DNA from: JAPPHA01 sp965220985 | Lineage (GTDB): Bacteria; Pseudomonadota; Alphaproteobacteria; Rhodobacterales; Rhodobacteraceae | DNA: 64,000 nucleotides | Assembly (NCBI GenBank): GCA_965220985.1 | Contig: OZ244854.1 | Coordinates: 3,782,001-3,846,000 of the forward strand | Reading direction: 5' to 3' | Shown here: one piece after another, positions 9,260-17,389 of the stretch | Position numbering within the stretch: position 1 is the stretch's first letter | How the letters are laid out: each line of letters begins with the position of its first letter | Notes under the pieces: model-generated | Databases searched by the model: none | Told to the model about the DNA's origin: nothing | The model's input: only the letters and a program-made list of their open reading frames with translations | Made by a program: the position numbers and the translations under genes

Positions 9260-9862
9260 TCAACGGGGACGGACCGTGGTTGCGCCGTCGGCCGGCTTGA
9301 CTGATTCCTCGTGGCCGTCCCAAGAAACGCCGCTTTCGTCGGTCTTCAGGAGCAAGTCAACGACATTGGCAGCCATTTCCTCGACTGTCCTGTCATCACT
9401 GGATCGCACGCTGATGTCCGCCTGTTCGTAGGTCGGGTACCGCACCCGACACAGGCGTTGCAGTTCGGAATACGGATCATCAACTTCAAGCAGCGGTCGC
9501 CCCCCCTTGCGTTCGACCCGCTGCCACAACGTCTCGACATCGGCGTCGAGCCAGATCGACACGCCGCCACTCGTGATGTTCTGGCGGTTGATGTCGCTCA
9601 TGAATGCCCCGCCACCGACCGCAAGCACGATCGGTCCACCCTGCAAGAGCGATGCGATCACTCTCGTTTCGAGACCCCGAAAATGCTGCTCGCCTTCGTC
9701 TGCGAAGATCTGCGGAATCGTTCTCCCGGCAACGCGTACCAGCTCTTCGTCCGAATCGGCGAAATCCACGCCGAGCAGAGCGGCAACCGCACGACCCACG
9801 GCCGACTTTCCGGCCCCCATCATTCCAACAAAAACGATCGAACGATCGACACGAAAACCCAT
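9260..9862 (-). CDS. aroK: Shikimate kinase
   Basis: 200 residues. It phosphorylates shikimate at the 3-OH using ATP. The Walker A loop GMMGAGKS is at residues 13-20, the shikimate-binding region includes FRGLE, and the VGGGAF loop is intact. The start at 9862 follows a GAGGGCG ribosome binding site; an upstream in-frame extension of 29 residues is Arg-rich and not kinase-like. The C-terminal 20 residues are an acidic/basic tail beyond the kinase fold. It is first gene of the aroK-aroB operon. Confidence 0.95.
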   Translation of the reverse strand: MGFRVDRSIVFVGMMGAGKSAVGRAVAALLGVDFADSDEELVRVAGRTIPQIFADEGEQHFRGLETRVIASLLQGGPIVLAVGGGAFMSDINRQNITSGGVSIWLDADVETLWQRVERKGGRPLLEVDDPYSELQRLCRVRYPTYEQADISVRSSDDRTVEEMAANVVDLLLKTDESGVSWDGHEESVKPADGATTVRPR

Positions 9863-10036
9863 TTCGCCCTCTTGCCTGCGGGGTTGCAACGGTATCCGGC
9901 ACCTTCGGCGAGACAGCAACTTCCCTCGTGCCGAGCCGGGATATACCAATGCTCCGCGATTCCTGCTATGTCATGTTTGGCACAAGAATTCATCCGACCA
10001 GAACACCAGAGGACCAAAGACGACAATGGCGACGTC

Positions 10037-10171
10037 ATGCTGAAACTGATTCGCTACCTGTTCTACTTGACGGTTTTGCTTGCAGTCGGGGTGGTGGCCT
10101 ATGCCTATCTCGGAGACATTTCCGTACCGAAACGCAATGTGGAAATCTTGCTCGACGTTCCCTTGCAGTAG
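10037..10171 (+). CDS. Small single-span membrane protein (44 aa)
   Basis: A 44-residue open frame starting MLKLIRYLFYL, with one hydrophobic helix (about residues 5-26) and a short polar C-terminus (GDISVPKRNVEI). It lies between the divergent aroK and the downstream xerD. From memory, small proteins with the LIRYLFY...AYLGD layout occur next to xerD or aroK in other Rhodobacterales, which supports it being real. Function unknown; it is probably anchored in the inner membrane with the C-terminus in the periplasm or cytosol. Confidence 0.6.
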   Translation: MLKLIRYLFYLTVLLAVGVVAYAYLGDISVPKRNVEILLDVPLQ

Positions 10172-10506
10172 GGTTCCTCGCGCGTTCCCCGCACTGCAAC
10201 GATTCGGCAAGGTAACTTCCCTTGATCGCTTGCGTCCCTCCCGCCACATGCACCGTCCCGTTTTCCATTCCGGGATTCCTTGCGAATCTCGCAGTCCCGT
10301 TCACCTCCTATCCCAGCGCTTGCCAAGTCGATCGATTGACCCCGCCGCTCACCGAAATCATGTCCGGCGGCAACATTCGGTCTTGGGTTCCATTGCACCA
10401 CCTGGCGCCTGTCGACGCGGGGATGCCTCGACATCATGGCCCCTTCGACGATGCATCCGGTGACGGCGTCCCTTTTTGGCAACGACGATTCTGAGCGAGG
10501 CCGATC
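10172..10506. other. Intergenic region before xerD
   Basis: 335 bp with no recognisable gene. It precedes xerD and may contain its promoter; none was identified confidently. Confidence 0.35.
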
Positions 10507-11439
10507 GTGAAACCACCGCCCAAGAGAATCCGCCAGTTTCTCGACTCGATGCGGGCCGAACGCAACGCCGCTGACAACACCATTGCCGCCTATACTCGCG
10601 ACCTCGCGGACTTGGCCGCGTTCCTGTCAAAGAGCGATCGTGAACTCGATACCGCAGACCGCCAGGACATCCTCGACTACATGCATGATCTCGACCAGCG
10701 CCACCTGTCGGTCGCGACCCGCGGTCGACGGCTCTCGGCAATGCGCCAGTACTATCGATTCGCCATGGAATCGGGTTGGCGCGACGACGACCCGACCCAG
10801 AGACTGTCCGGGCCCGGACGATCGAAATCGCTGCCGCACACGCTGAGCGAGGCCGAGACTGAGAGAATCCTCGCAAGCTCCAGTCAGACCGGGAACGGTC
10901 CCGTCGAGAGGGCGCGAAACGAGTGCCTTTTCCAGCTGCTTTATGCGACCGGCATGCGCGTATCGGAACTCGTGTCTCTTCCCGCCTCTGCCGTGCGCGG
11001 GAACCCCGAGATGATTCTCGTGCGCGGAAAAGGCGGCAAGGAACGCATGGTTCCATTGTCGAGCACGGCAAGGGAATCGATTCGCGCCTATCTGACCTTG
11101 CTCGACGATGCGGATGTCTCTCCACTCAAGAAAAATCGCTCCGGTTCGGATTTTCTGTTTCCGTCACGAAGCCGAAAAGGACACATGACTCGTGAGCGAT
11201 TTTATCTCTTGACCAAGCAGGTCGCCGCGTTGGCGGGCCTTGGCAACGTGCACGTGACGCCCCATGTCCTGCGACACGCGTTCGCAACCCATTTGCTGGC
11301 AAACGGAGCCGACCTCCGAACCATTCAGGTGCTGCTTGGCCACAGCGACATATCGACAACCGAAATCTACACCCACGTCCTTGATCACCGCATGAAGCAA
11401 CTGGTGCTCACCAATCACCCATTGTCGAGCGACCCATGA
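10507..11439 (+). CDS. xerD: Tyrosine recombinase XerD-type
   Basis: 310 residues. It resolves chromosome dimers at dif together with XerC and FtsK. The N-terminal SAM-like core-binding domain occupies about residues 8-100. The catalytic set is complete: R151 (TGMRVSEL), K175 (RGKGGK), H253 and R256 (HVLRHAFATH), H279 (LLGHS) and nucleophile Y288 (TTEIYTHV). The position beside aroK-aroB is the normal chromosomal site of XerD in Rhodobacterales, so it is not a phage integrase. XerC cannot be fully excluded from sequence alone. Confidence 0.9.
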   Translation: MKPPPKRIRQFLDSMRAERNAADNTIAAYTRDLADLAAFLSKSDRELDTADRQDILDYMHDLDQRHLSVATRGRRLSAMRQYYRFAMESGWRDDDPTQRLSGPGRSKSLPHTLSEAETERILASSSQTGNGPVERARNECLFQLLYATGMRVSELVSLPASAVRGNPEMILVRGKGGKERMVPLSSTARESIRAYLTLLDDADVSPLKKNRSGSDFLFPSRSRKGHMTRERFYLLTKQVAALAGLGNVHVTPHVLRHAFATHLLANGADLRTIQVLLGHSDISTTEIYTHVLDHRMKQLVLTNHPLSSDP

Positions 11440-11719
11440 TTCAGGTATTGATGCCATGTAGCCGATGTGCCTTTTTCAAGACAAAACACCGCGACGAAAC
11501 CAAGACTCTGCCTGCTCATTGCTGACCAGTGGTGAATTCGACCGCTTTTGTCACGTGTTGCCAATGAACCCTGTTGTTCAACGGCCCGCGACGTTTTGCC
11601 GCCTCCGGCAGGGGGCGCATGTGCACATGGCACCGGAGCGAGCATGACAGATCCCGCCTCTGGGCCAACCTGTTCAACTCGCCGCAAGCCGACTTCAATT
11701 CGAGATCAAGACACACGAA

Positions 11720-13042
11720 ATGACCATGATTGACTCAACCATCATCGAGAGACTGGATGCAACGTTTTGGCTGACGGTCGTCGCCATACTTGCACTTCTT
11801 GTCTTGTCAGCGTTCTTTTCGGGTTCGGAGACCGCATTGACTGCGTCAAGTCGCGGAAAGCTGCACTCGCTTGCCGACCGCGGTTCTCGCGGGGCGTCGC
11901 TGGCACTGAAGCTGACGGAACGCAGTGACCGGTTGATCGGCGCCGTGCTGCTCGGCAACAATCTGGTCAACATTCTTGCGGCATCACTCGCAACGAGCAT
12001 GTTCACGCGCCTGTTCGGCGACAGCGGTGTCGTGCTCGCGACTCTCGTCATGACTCTGCTCGTACTCGTGTTCGCCGAGATCATCCCGAAGACCTACGCC
12101 CTGGCCAATTCGGAACGCGCGGCACAGTGGCTTTCACTGCCGCTCAGTATCTTCGTCTGGGTCTTCGCACCAGTCGTCTCCGCAATTCAAGGAATTGTCG
12201 GCATCATGTTCCGGATCGGAGGTCACCGACAGGACAACGGTTCTCAGGAGCAGGATGTCCAGGACGAGATTGCCGGCACCATCGTTCTTGGTCACGTCGA
12301 GGGCAACGTCATGAAGGACGATCGGGATCGACTGCTTGGCGCGCTCGACCTGAAGGATCGGGTGGTGGAAGAAATCATGCTGCACCGATCGAACATCGAA
12401 ATGATCGACGCGGACGCCGAGCCGGATGCAATCGTGAGTCAATGCATCAGGTCACCTCACACACGCCTTCCGGTGTTCAGCGAAAACCCTGAAAACATTG
12501 TCGGGCTGGTCCACGCAAAGGATCTTCTGCGTTCGCTCGACAGCCTGACAACGCCCGTGAGCGAAACCGAGCAGTCAAGATTTGCCGACTTCAACGTCAT
12601 GGACGTTGCCATGGAGCCATACTTCGTTCCGGAAACGACCACGTTGAACGACCAGATGCGCGAGTTTTTGCGAAAGCACACGCACTTTGCACTCGTGGTC
12701 GACGAATACGGAGCCCTGCAAGGATTGATCACGCTCGAGGACATTCTTGAAGAGATCGTGGGCGAAATCACGGATGAGCATGATGTTGCATCACCAACGG
12801 AAGCCGAACACGACACGGAAGGGAATTTCATCGTCGATGGCGCGACATCGATTCGCGACCTCAATCGGGCGCATGATTGGTCATTGCCGGATGAAGAGGC
12901 CGTGACGATCGCAGGACTTGTCATCCACGAGGCCCAGATGATCCCCATCCCAGGCCAGGTGTTCAGTTTCCACGGGTTCCGGATCGAGATTCTGGAGCGG
13001 GAACAGAACCGGATCACCCGATTGATGCTCAGACCGCTCTGA
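11720..13042 (+). CDS. CorC/HlyC-family (CNNM-type) transporter with CBS pair
   Basis: 440-residue inner membrane protein. The N-terminal DUF21 domain (about residues 12-190) has three or four hydrophobic helices, including the FFSGSETALTASS motif typical of CNNM/CorC proteins. A CBS domain pair follows (about 205-335), with the LVVDEYGALQGLITLEDILEEIVGEI signature split across its end, then a C-terminal CorC_HlyC domain with the VTIAGLVI strand. Bacterial members are linked to Mg2+ or Co2+ efflux. Two in-frame starts, 11720 and 11726, are possible. It follows xerD by 280 bp on the same strand. Confidence 0.88.
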   Translation: MTMIDSTIIERLDATFWLTVVAILALLVLSAFFSGSETALTASSRGKLHSLADRGSRGASLALKLTERSDRLIGAVLLGNNLVNILAASLATSMFTRLFGDSGVVLATLVMTLLVLVFAEIIPKTYALANSERAAQWLSLPLSIFVWVFAPVVSAIQGIVGIMFRIGGHRQDNGSQEQDVQDEIAGTIVLGHVEGNVMKDDRDRLLGALDLKDRVVEEIMLHRSNIEMIDADAEPDAIVSQCIRSPHTRLPVFSENPENIVGLVHAKDLLRSLDSLTTPVSETEQSRFADFNVMDVAMEPYFVPETTTLNDQMREFLRKHTHFALVVDEYGALQGLITLEDILEEIVGEITDEHDVASPTEAEHDTEGNFIVDGATSIRDLNRAHDWSLPDEEAVTIAGLVIHEAQMIPIPGQVFSFHGFRIEILEREQNRITRLMLRPL

Positions 13043-13379
13043 TCCCCGCGTGCGAGGGCTGTTCAGTTCTTCTTTGCGCCGGTCAGCCGGGATGACGCCT
13101 TGCGCTGCGATGGTTTGCGAGCAGCGTGGCATCAACCTCGCGAGCAAAGATCGACAACAGAACCGAGAGAGTCGCGTTCGAGGACGGTCGCGAGTCGCTT
13201 CCAGTGACGATGGCCCCTCCGCCTTGGCCGGCAATGATGCATGTCTTTCATTGCCCAAAACACGGTCACATCACGAACATCCTTTGGCGATCGCGGTACA
13301 GGCAACTCAACTCGCTTGACCGAAAAGTCGGATTTGGCGACACAGACTCAATTGTACCGATCGTCGAGGCTGAATTCCC
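13043..13379. other. Intergenic region upstream of the tandem array
   Basis: 337 bp. Its last ~90 bp carry a diverged version of the block found upstream of the later array members: CGCTTGACC, then GATTTG, GACACAG and a terminal GAGGCTGAATTCCC before the ATG. This suggests the same promoter and leader layout for the first gene. The rest is unassigned. Confidence 0.5.
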
Positions 13380-14507
13380 ATGCGAAAATTCTCCAAAGCG
13401 TGGATCATCATCATCTCCCTGTGCTTTCCGACGACTGTCCTTGCGCAGCTGCAGGAAGGAATTCGTTGTGTTCAGGAACAGCTCACGGCGGCCGGCTTCG
13501 ACCCCGGCCCAAGCAATGGTCGCCTCAGATCCAAGACACGGCGGGCACTGACCGCGTACCAAGAGGAGCATGGCGCGCTTTCCAGCCGAAAACTCGACGA
13601 AACCCTTGGAAACGCCTACTGTCGCTTGATCGGATTGCAGCAGCCCGCCCTGCAGAAACACTGGCCCGCGAAGTCGGACAGCCGACCTGTCATGGTCTTC
13701 AGCAAGTCGATCAGCGATGACGTGATCGATCAGATCAATTCGTCAGTCGATCGAGCCTACGACCGATTCGACGAATTGTTCGGCCTTCAACTTGCGGGAC
13801 GCGACGTGATCGTCGTCGGCAGCAGGGAGCACGAGTTGGAGAGGCTCATTTCTCGAAACTCGAAAATCCCGATTCGCTACCTGCCACAGGCTATCAGAGA
13901 CGCATGCGCGTCGAAGAGAGAGGCTTCAGGCAGTCACATTCCGGGGGTCCTTTACATTTGCGTGAATGCAGGCCGTGGAGCTGGTCCGATCAACGACAGG
14001 CCATGGTTGGACTTTCTCATTGCTAAAGGGGTGATGGGGCTTGCGCAGCATCAGCTTGTCGGTGCCGTACGACACGCACGCGGGCAGAAAGAGCGCTTGG
14101 AATCTCACGGTCCAGCCTGGCTGTCGGCAGGAGTCTCTCAGGCATTCGGCAACCGTGTCGCCGTCAATGTGCCGGACTGGGATTTTCGGAACGTTTCCTA
14201 CCGGCGCCTCCAAAACAGATTCCCCGATCTGGCCGAACTTGAGTTTGAACGAACCTTCGACCAACGCCCCGCTGACCTTCACAGGGCGGGAGCGGTCGGT
14301 GCCATCGATCTTGTCGACCTGTTCGGATATCCTGCGATCGGGGAATTCTACAGCCTTCTCGGTACAGGGACTGGCTGGAAGGCTTCGTTCGAGCGAGCTT
14401 TCGGCATTTCGGTCGATGAGTTCTACACACATTACAGGCACGTCGTTCGATTTGACGCCAATGGCAATGCGATCCGAGGCCCGCTTGACAGGCTGCATCG
14501 ACAATGA
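13380..14507 (+). CDS. Tandem secreted protein, copy 1 (PG-binding-like N-terminus, degenerate gluzincin-like C-terminus)
   Basis: 375 residues. A Sec signal peptide (residues 1-22, ending TTVLA before QL) leads to a peptidoglycan-binding-1-like helical domain (about 27-85; AGFDPGPSNGRL, TRRALTAYQ). C30 and C81 bracket this domain and probably pair; a second conserved pair lies in DACAS and YICVN. The C-terminal half has the layout of peptidase-MA-like gluzincins: WLSAGVSQAFG resembles the WLxEG segment, and FGYPAIGEFYSLLG with FGISVDEFYTHY resembles the closing helices. The HExxH motif and the third-ligand Glu are absent, so it is probably not a protease. It is the first of four paralogues. 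The domain assignment is an inference from pattern. Confidence 0.75.
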   Translation: MRKFSKAWIIIISLCFPTTVLAQLQEGIRCVQEQLTAAGFDPGPSNGRLRSKTRRALTAYQEEHGALSSRKLDETLGNAYCRLIGLQQPALQKHWPAKSDSRPVMVFSKSISDDVIDQINSSVDRAYDRFDELFGLQLAGRDVIVVGSREHELERLISRNSKIPIRYLPQAIRDACASKREASGSHIPGVLYICVNAGRGAGPINDRPWLDFLIAKGVMGLAQHQLVGAVRHARGQKERLESHGPAWLSAGVSQAFGNRVAVNVPDWDFRNVSYRRLQNRFPDLAELEFERTFDQRPADLHRAGAVGAIDLVDLFGYPAIGEFYSLLGTGTGWKASFERAFGISVDEFYTHYRHVVRFDANGNAIRGPLDRLHRQ

Positions 14508-14640
14508 GCCCGATTGCATGAGTCTCTTTGAAATCAATTTATTGCGTATGGCTAGCCCAACCCTGGGATCCGAATGTCGCGTCACCATGACCGGACTTCC
14601 GCAAACGATCACAACGTCAGTGCCCCCGCGACGAACGGAA
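14508..14640. other. Extra spacer unique to the first array gap
   Basis: About 133 bp after copy 1 that precede the repeated 149-bp block. The other two gaps have only 23 bp at this point. This insert explains why copies 1 and 2 start 1410 bp apart while later copies start 1300 bp apart. No gene seen. Confidence 0.5.
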
Positions 14641-14789
14641 GTCATGCAGGCTCCGTCGTTTTGCAATGATGCCGTTATCTGGAAGGTTCTCCTTGTCGGT
14701 CGTTGACCGATGACCTCGCGTGCGCTTGACCAAGGCATCCGATTTGTTGACACAGGCACCGACGTGCAGATCTTGGAGGCGAAATTCCC
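14641..14789 (+). repeat. 149-bp upstream repeat, unit A
   Basis: Direct repeat ending at the base before the ATG of copy 2. It contains GTTGACCGATGACCTCGCG, TTGACCAAGGCATCC, TTGTTGACACAGGCACC and a TTGGAGG ribosome binding site. It is near-identical to units B and C over the last ~95 bp and more diverged at its left end. It probably carries promoter and leader. Confidence 0.85.
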
Positions 14790-15917
14790 ATGAGAGTGTT
14801 TCCCAAAGCGTGGATTGTCATCATCGCCCTGTGCTTTCCGACGACTGTTCTGGCGCAATTGCATGAAGGCATTCGCTGCGTTCAGGAACAGCTCACGGCG
14901 GCCGGCTTCGATCCCGGCCCAAGCAATGGTCGACTCAGATCCAAGACACGACGGGCCCTGACTGCGTACCAAGAGGAGCACGGCAAGCTCTCAAACCAAA
15001 AACTCGACGAATACCTTGGCAACGCCTACTGCCGCTTGATCGGTTTGCAGCAACCCTCTCTGCAGGAACATTGGCCCGCGAAGTCGGACAACCGACCTGT
15101 CATTGTCTTCAGCAAGTCGATCAGCGACAACGTGATCGCGCAGATCAATTCGTCGGTCGATCGAGTCTACGACCGGTTTGACAAACTGCTCGGCCTTCAG
15201 CTTGCGGGACGCGACGTGATGGTCGTCGGCAGCAGGGAGCACGAGTTGAAAAGCCTCATTTCTCGACACTCGAGACTCTCGGCTCGCCGCCCGCCACAAG
15301 GCCTCAGGAATGCGTGCGCGGCGAAGAGAGATGTTTCGGGCGGGTACATTCCGGGGGTCCTTTACGTTTGCGTGAATTCAGGCCGCGGAGCCGGTCCAAT
15401 CAACGACAAGCAAGGTTTCGAATATTTCTTGGCATACAGTGCGATGTGGCTTGCGCAGCGTCAACTCAACGGTTCCAAACCACACGCACGCGGTCAGAAA
15501 GAGTTGCTTGAAGCACACGGTCCGGTCTGGCTGGGTGCAGGGATTTCCCGAGCAGTCGGCAATCGCATCGGGTCCCCTTGGCCGGACTGGGAATTCCGGG
15601 ACCATTCCTACCAACACCTCCAAAAGCGATTTCCCGACTTGGCCAAGCTTGAATTTGAACGGACCTCCCGCCAACGCCGCGACGACGTTTTTCATGCGGG
15701 GACGATCGCTGCCATCGATCTTGTCGACCTGTACGGATTTCGTGCCATCGGGGAATTCTACAGCCGTCTCGGAACGGGGATTGGCTGGAAGGCTTCGTTC
15801 AAGCGAGCTTTCGGCATTACGGTGGATGAATTCTACACGCACTACAAGTTCGTCAATCGTTTTGACGCCTACGGCAATGCGATCCGAGGCCCACTCAACA
15901 AACTGCATCGGCAATGA
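14790..15917 (+). CDS. Tandem secreted protein, copy 2
   Basis: 375 residues, same architecture as copy 1: signal peptide ending TTVLA, PG-binding-like domain with C30 and C81, and gluzincin-like C-terminus. The zinc-ligand positions are again missing (WLGAGISRAVG). The N-terminal ~160 residues and the C-terminal ~70 residues are almost identical to copy 3, whereas the middle (about 165-305) differs at many positions. The ribosome binding site TTGGAGG lies 10 nt before the ATG. Likely exported to the periplasm. No function can be named. Confidence 0.75.
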   Translation: MRVFPKAWIVIIALCFPTTVLAQLHEGIRCVQEQLTAAGFDPGPSNGRLRSKTRRALTAYQEEHGKLSNQKLDEYLGNAYCRLIGLQQPSLQEHWPAKSDNRPVIVFSKSISDNVIAQINSSVDRVYDRFDKLLGLQLAGRDVMVVGSREHELKSLISRHSRLSARRPPQGLRNACAAKRDVSGGYIPGVLYVCVNSGRGAGPINDKQGFEYFLAYSAMWLAQRQLNGSKPHARGQKELLEAHGPVWLGAGISRAVGNRIGSPWPDWEFRDHSYQHLQKRFPDLAKLEFERTSRQRRDDVFHAGTIAAIDLVDLYGFRAIGEFYSRLGTGIGWKASFKRAFGITVDEFYTHYKFVNRFDAYGNAIRGPLNKLHRQ

Positions 15918-15940
15918 ACCGGCATTCGCGACGAATTGCA

Positions 15941-16089
15941 GTCATGCATGATCCGCCTTTTCGCAATGATGCCGTGATCTCGAAAGCTCTCCTTGGCGGT
16001 CGTTGACCGATGACCTCGCGTGCGCTTGACCAAGGCATCCGATTTGTTGACACAGGCACCGACGTGCTGATCTTGGAGGCTAAATCCCC
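15941..16089 (+). repeat. 149-bp upstream repeat, unit B
   Basis: Direct repeat of unit A beginning GTCATGCATGATCCGCC and ending at the base before the copy 3 ATG. Its start lies exactly 1300 bp after that of unit A and 1300 bp before that of unit C. Confidence 0.88.
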
Positions 16090-17217
16090 ATGAGAGTGTT
16101 TCCCAAAGCGTGGATTGTCATCATCGCCCTGTGCTTTCCGACGACTGTTCTGGCGCAATTGCAGGAAGGCATTCGCTGCGTTCAGGAACAACTCACGGCG
16201 GCCGGCTTCGATCCCGGCCCAAGCAATGGTCGACTCAGATCCAAGACACGGCAGGCCCTGACCGCGTACCAAGAGGAGCACGGCAAGCTCTCGAGCCGAA
16301 AACTCGACGACAACCTTGGCAATGCCTACTGCCGCTTGATCGGATTGCAGCAGCCCTCTCTGCAGGAATACTGGCCGTCGAGGCCGGACAACCGACCTGT
16401 CGTGGTCTTCAGCAAGTCGATCAGCGACAACGTGATCGCGCAGATCAACTCGTCGATCGATCGAGTCTACGACCGGTTTGATGAACTGCTCGGACTTGAA
16501 CTTGCGGGACGCGACGTGATCGTCGTCGGCAGCAGGGAGCACGAGTTGAAAAGCCTCATTTCTCGACACTCGAAACTCTCGGGTCGCCGCTCGCCACCGG
16601 GCATCAGGGGTGCATGCGCGTCGAAGAGAGAGGCTTCAGGCGGGTACGCTCCGGGGGTCCTTTACGTTTGCGTGAATTCAGGCCGCGGAGCCGGTCCGAT
16701 CAACGACCAGCAGTGGTTCGAATATTCCATGGCTTACAGTGTGATGTGGCTTGCGCAGCGACAGCTTGGCGGTTCCGTAGCGCACTCACGCGGTCAGAAA
16801 GCGATCCTTGAAGCACACGGTCCGATCTGGTTGTCTGCGGGCGTCGCAGGGGCGTTCGGCAGTCGCGTCGCCGGCAATTGGCCGGACTGGAGATTCCGAG
16901 AGGCGTCTTACCAACGCCTCGAAAAGCGATTCCCTGATTTGGCCAAGCTCGAGTTTGAACGGACCTTCCGCCAACGCCGCATCGACGTTGAGCATGCAGG
17001 GACGATCGCTGCCATCGATCTCGTCGACCTGTTCGGATATCCTGCCATTGGGGAATTCTACAGCCATCTCGGAACGGGGATTGGCTGGAAGGCTTCGTTC
17101 AAGCGAGCTTTCGGAATTACGGTGGATGAATTCTACACGCACTACAAGTTCGTCAATCGTTTTGACGCCTATGGCAATGCGATCCGAGGCCCACTCAACA
17201 AACTGCATCGGCAATAA
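16090..17217 (+). CDS. Tandem secreted protein, copy 3
   Basis: 375 residues. Signal peptide and PG-binding-like domain are nearly identical to copy 2. The gluzincin-like half again lacks HExxH and reads WLSAGVAGAFG where an active enzyme would have WLxEG. The last ~70 codons match copy 2 almost base for base, including the bases just after the stop codon, which points to recent duplication or gene conversion. Likely periplasmic; role unknown. Confidence 0.75.
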   Translation: MRVFPKAWIVIIALCFPTTVLAQLQEGIRCVQEQLTAAGFDPGPSNGRLRSKTRQALTAYQEEHGKLSSRKLDDNLGNAYCRLIGLQQPSLQEYWPSRPDNRPVVVFSKSISDNVIAQINSSIDRVYDRFDELLGLELAGRDVIVVGSREHELKSLISRHSKLSGRRSPPGIRGACASKREASGGYAPGVLYVCVNSGRGAGPINDQQWFEYSMAYSVMWLAQRQLGGSVAHSRGQKAILEAHGPIWLSAGVAGAFGSRVAGNWPDWRFREASYQRLEKRFPDLAKLEFERTFRQRRIDVEHAGTIAAIDLVDLFGYPAIGEFYSHLGTGIGWKASFKRAFGITVDEFYTHYKFVNRFDAYGNAIRGPLNKLHRQ

Positions 17218-17240
17218 ACCGGCATGCGCGACGATTTGCA

Positions 17241-17389
17241 GTCATGCATGATCCGCCTTTTTGCAATGATGCCGTGATCTCGGAGACTCTCCTTGGCGGT
17301 CGTTGACCGATGACCTCGCGTGCGCTTGACCAAGGCATCCGATTTGTTGACACAGGCACCGACGTGCTGATCTTGGAGGCAGAATTCCC
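17241..17389 (+). repeat. 149-bp upstream repeat, unit C
   Basis: Third direct repeat, ending at the base before the copy 4 ATG. It is nearly identical to unit B from GTCATGCATGATCCGCC to the TTGGAGG ribosome binding site. Confidence 0.88.
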
